Source: Candidatus Acetothermia bacterium
GTDB lineage: Bacteria > Bipolaricaulota > Bipolaricaulia > Bipolaricaulales > Bipolaricaulaceae
DNA length: 5,214 bases
Direction of reading: 5' to 3'
Assembly (NCBI GenBank): GCA_003551325.1
Contig: PUMK01000222.1
Coordinates: 1-5,214 of the forward strand
Below the pieces are notes generated by a model. That model saw only the letters and a program-made list of their open reading frames with translations. It made no database searches and was not told the origin of the DNA. The position numbers and the translations under genes were made by a program. This document shows, piece by piece, positions 4,704-5,214 of the stretch; within the stretch, counting starts at the first letter, position 1; each line of letters starts with the position of its first letter.

Positions 4704-5214
4704 GACACACGACGGTCTCGATCTCTACTACGAAGAGCACGGGCGGGGGGAGCCGGTGGTGTTGCTCGGGGGGATCATGATGAGCACGGCGAGCTGGGCT
4801 CAACACATCCCTGTGTGGGCGCGCCACATGAGGATCATCGTCTTGGATCTCCGTGATCAGGGACGTTCTTCGAGGGCGGAGGCGCAGTACTGCCTAGACG
4901 CACACGTACCGGACGTGTTCGGGTTGCTCGATGCATGCGACCTCCGCTCAGCGCACCTTATCGGACTCTCCTACGGGGGGCAGGTGGCCATGCGCGCGGC
5001 GCTTGCCCAGCCCGACCGTGTGCGCACATTGATCCTTGCCAACACGAACCACTACGTTCCCAACCACCTTGCCGAGATCGGTCGCGCCTGGGAGGTGGCC
5101 GCAGCGCTGCACGACGGTGAACGTTTCTTTCAGTTGGCCATACCGTTCATCTACTCGAGCACGTTCTACAGCGAGCACCTCGACGCGTTGCGGCAGCGAC
5201 AGGCCATGTTCAAG
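4690..5214 (+). CDS. Alpha/beta-fold hydrolase, N-terminal 175 residues (runs off the window)
   Basis: The frame is open from ATG 4690 to the last base, giving 175 residues of what is usually a 250-290 residue protein. The opening strands read F-R-T-H-D-G-L-D-L-Y-Y-E-E-H-G, then E-P-V-V-L-L-G-G at 21-28, where the oxyanion-loop H-G common in this fold is G-G. D-L-R-D-Q-G-R-S-S (53-61) matches the family D-x-R-G-x-G-x-S loop. The nucleophile elbow G-L-S-Y-G-G (92-97) supplies Ser94. The cap region begins around 120. The acid and His of the triad should lie beyond the window and cannot be checked. The subfamily resembles 3-oxoadipate enol-lactonase and C-C bond (meta-cleavage type) hydrolases, which covers esterases, lactonases and thioesterases. 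In this operon it may hydrolyse a CoA thioester, lactone or diketone intermediate; that is inference. It overlaps the crotonase by 14 bases, so coupling is likely. Confidence 0.88.
   Translation, partial: MATFRTHDGLDLYYEEHGRGEPVVLLGGIMMSTASWAQHIPVWARHMRIIVLDLRDQGRSSRAEAQYCLDAHVPDVFGLLDACDLRSAHLIGLSYGGQVAMRAALAQPDRVRTLILANTNHYVPNHLAEIGRAWEVAAALHDGERFFQLAIPFIYSSTFYSEHLDALRQRQAMFK

Noticed and set aside
4402..4827. Minus-strand open frame spanning the crotonase/hydrolase junction
   Set aside because: It is low-complexity, rich in Pro, Arg and His, and opposed by two recognised + strand genes.

Overview
The window is one tightly packed, co-directional (+ strand) gene cluster from a GC-rich bacterium. 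It holds eight protein genes, two cut by the window edges, and no RNA genes, mobile elements or CRISPR arrays. Genes are separated by 6-30 bases or overlap by 4 or 14. Most have a clear purine-rich Shine-Dalgarno, often overlapping the previous stop codon, and two use GTG starts. This is the pattern of a single translationally coupled operon whose promoter lies upstream of base 1. The sequence does not fix the taxon: GC-rich codon use and GTG starts fit actinobacteria, several proteobacterial classes, and many uncultured soil or sediment lineages.

Layout: (1) bases 1-76, the C-terminal end of a thiolase-superfamily protein of the SCP2-thiolase/lipid-transfer type; (2) 88-534, a DUF35 zinc-ribbon plus OB-fold protein; (3) 541-1560, a FabH/HMG-CoA-synthase-like condensing enzyme (KAS III fold) that keeps the nucleophilic Cys but lacks the FabH catalytic His and Asn; (4) 1571-2308, (5) 2332-3084 and (6) 3081-3851, three successive short-chain dehydrogenases/reductases (SDRs) with intact Ser-Tyr-Lys and different predicted cofactor preferences; (7) 3882-4703, an enoyl-CoA hydratase of the crotonase family with both catalytic glutamates; (8) 4690 to the end, the N-terminal part of an alpha/beta hydrolase.

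Together the genes read as an acyl-CoA pathway. A crotonase and SDR dehydrogenases can carry out the hydration and oxidation steps of a beta-oxidation-like sequence, or its reverse. A thiolase with its DUF35 partner would make or break the C-C bond, and the hydrolase would release or open a product. Thiolase, DUF35 and an HMG-CoA-synthase-like protein side by side recalls the archaeal acetoacetyl-CoA thiolase/DUF35/HMG-CoA synthase complex. Thiolase, DUF35, SDRs and a hydratase also recall the bbs (benzylsuccinate beta-oxidation) operon and the actinobacterial steroid side-chain Ltp2/ChsH2 pair. The substrate cannot be read from the sequence. No acyl carrier protein, acyl-CoA dehydrogenase, CoA ligase or regulator lies inside the window.

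The most unusual element is the condensing-enzyme homologue. Its active-site His and Asn are replaced by Asn and Tyr, and two acidic residues follow close after the Cys, while it sits next to a DUF35 scaffold. It may be a non-canonical acyl-CoA enzyme or a repurposed partner subunit in a substrate-channelling complex.
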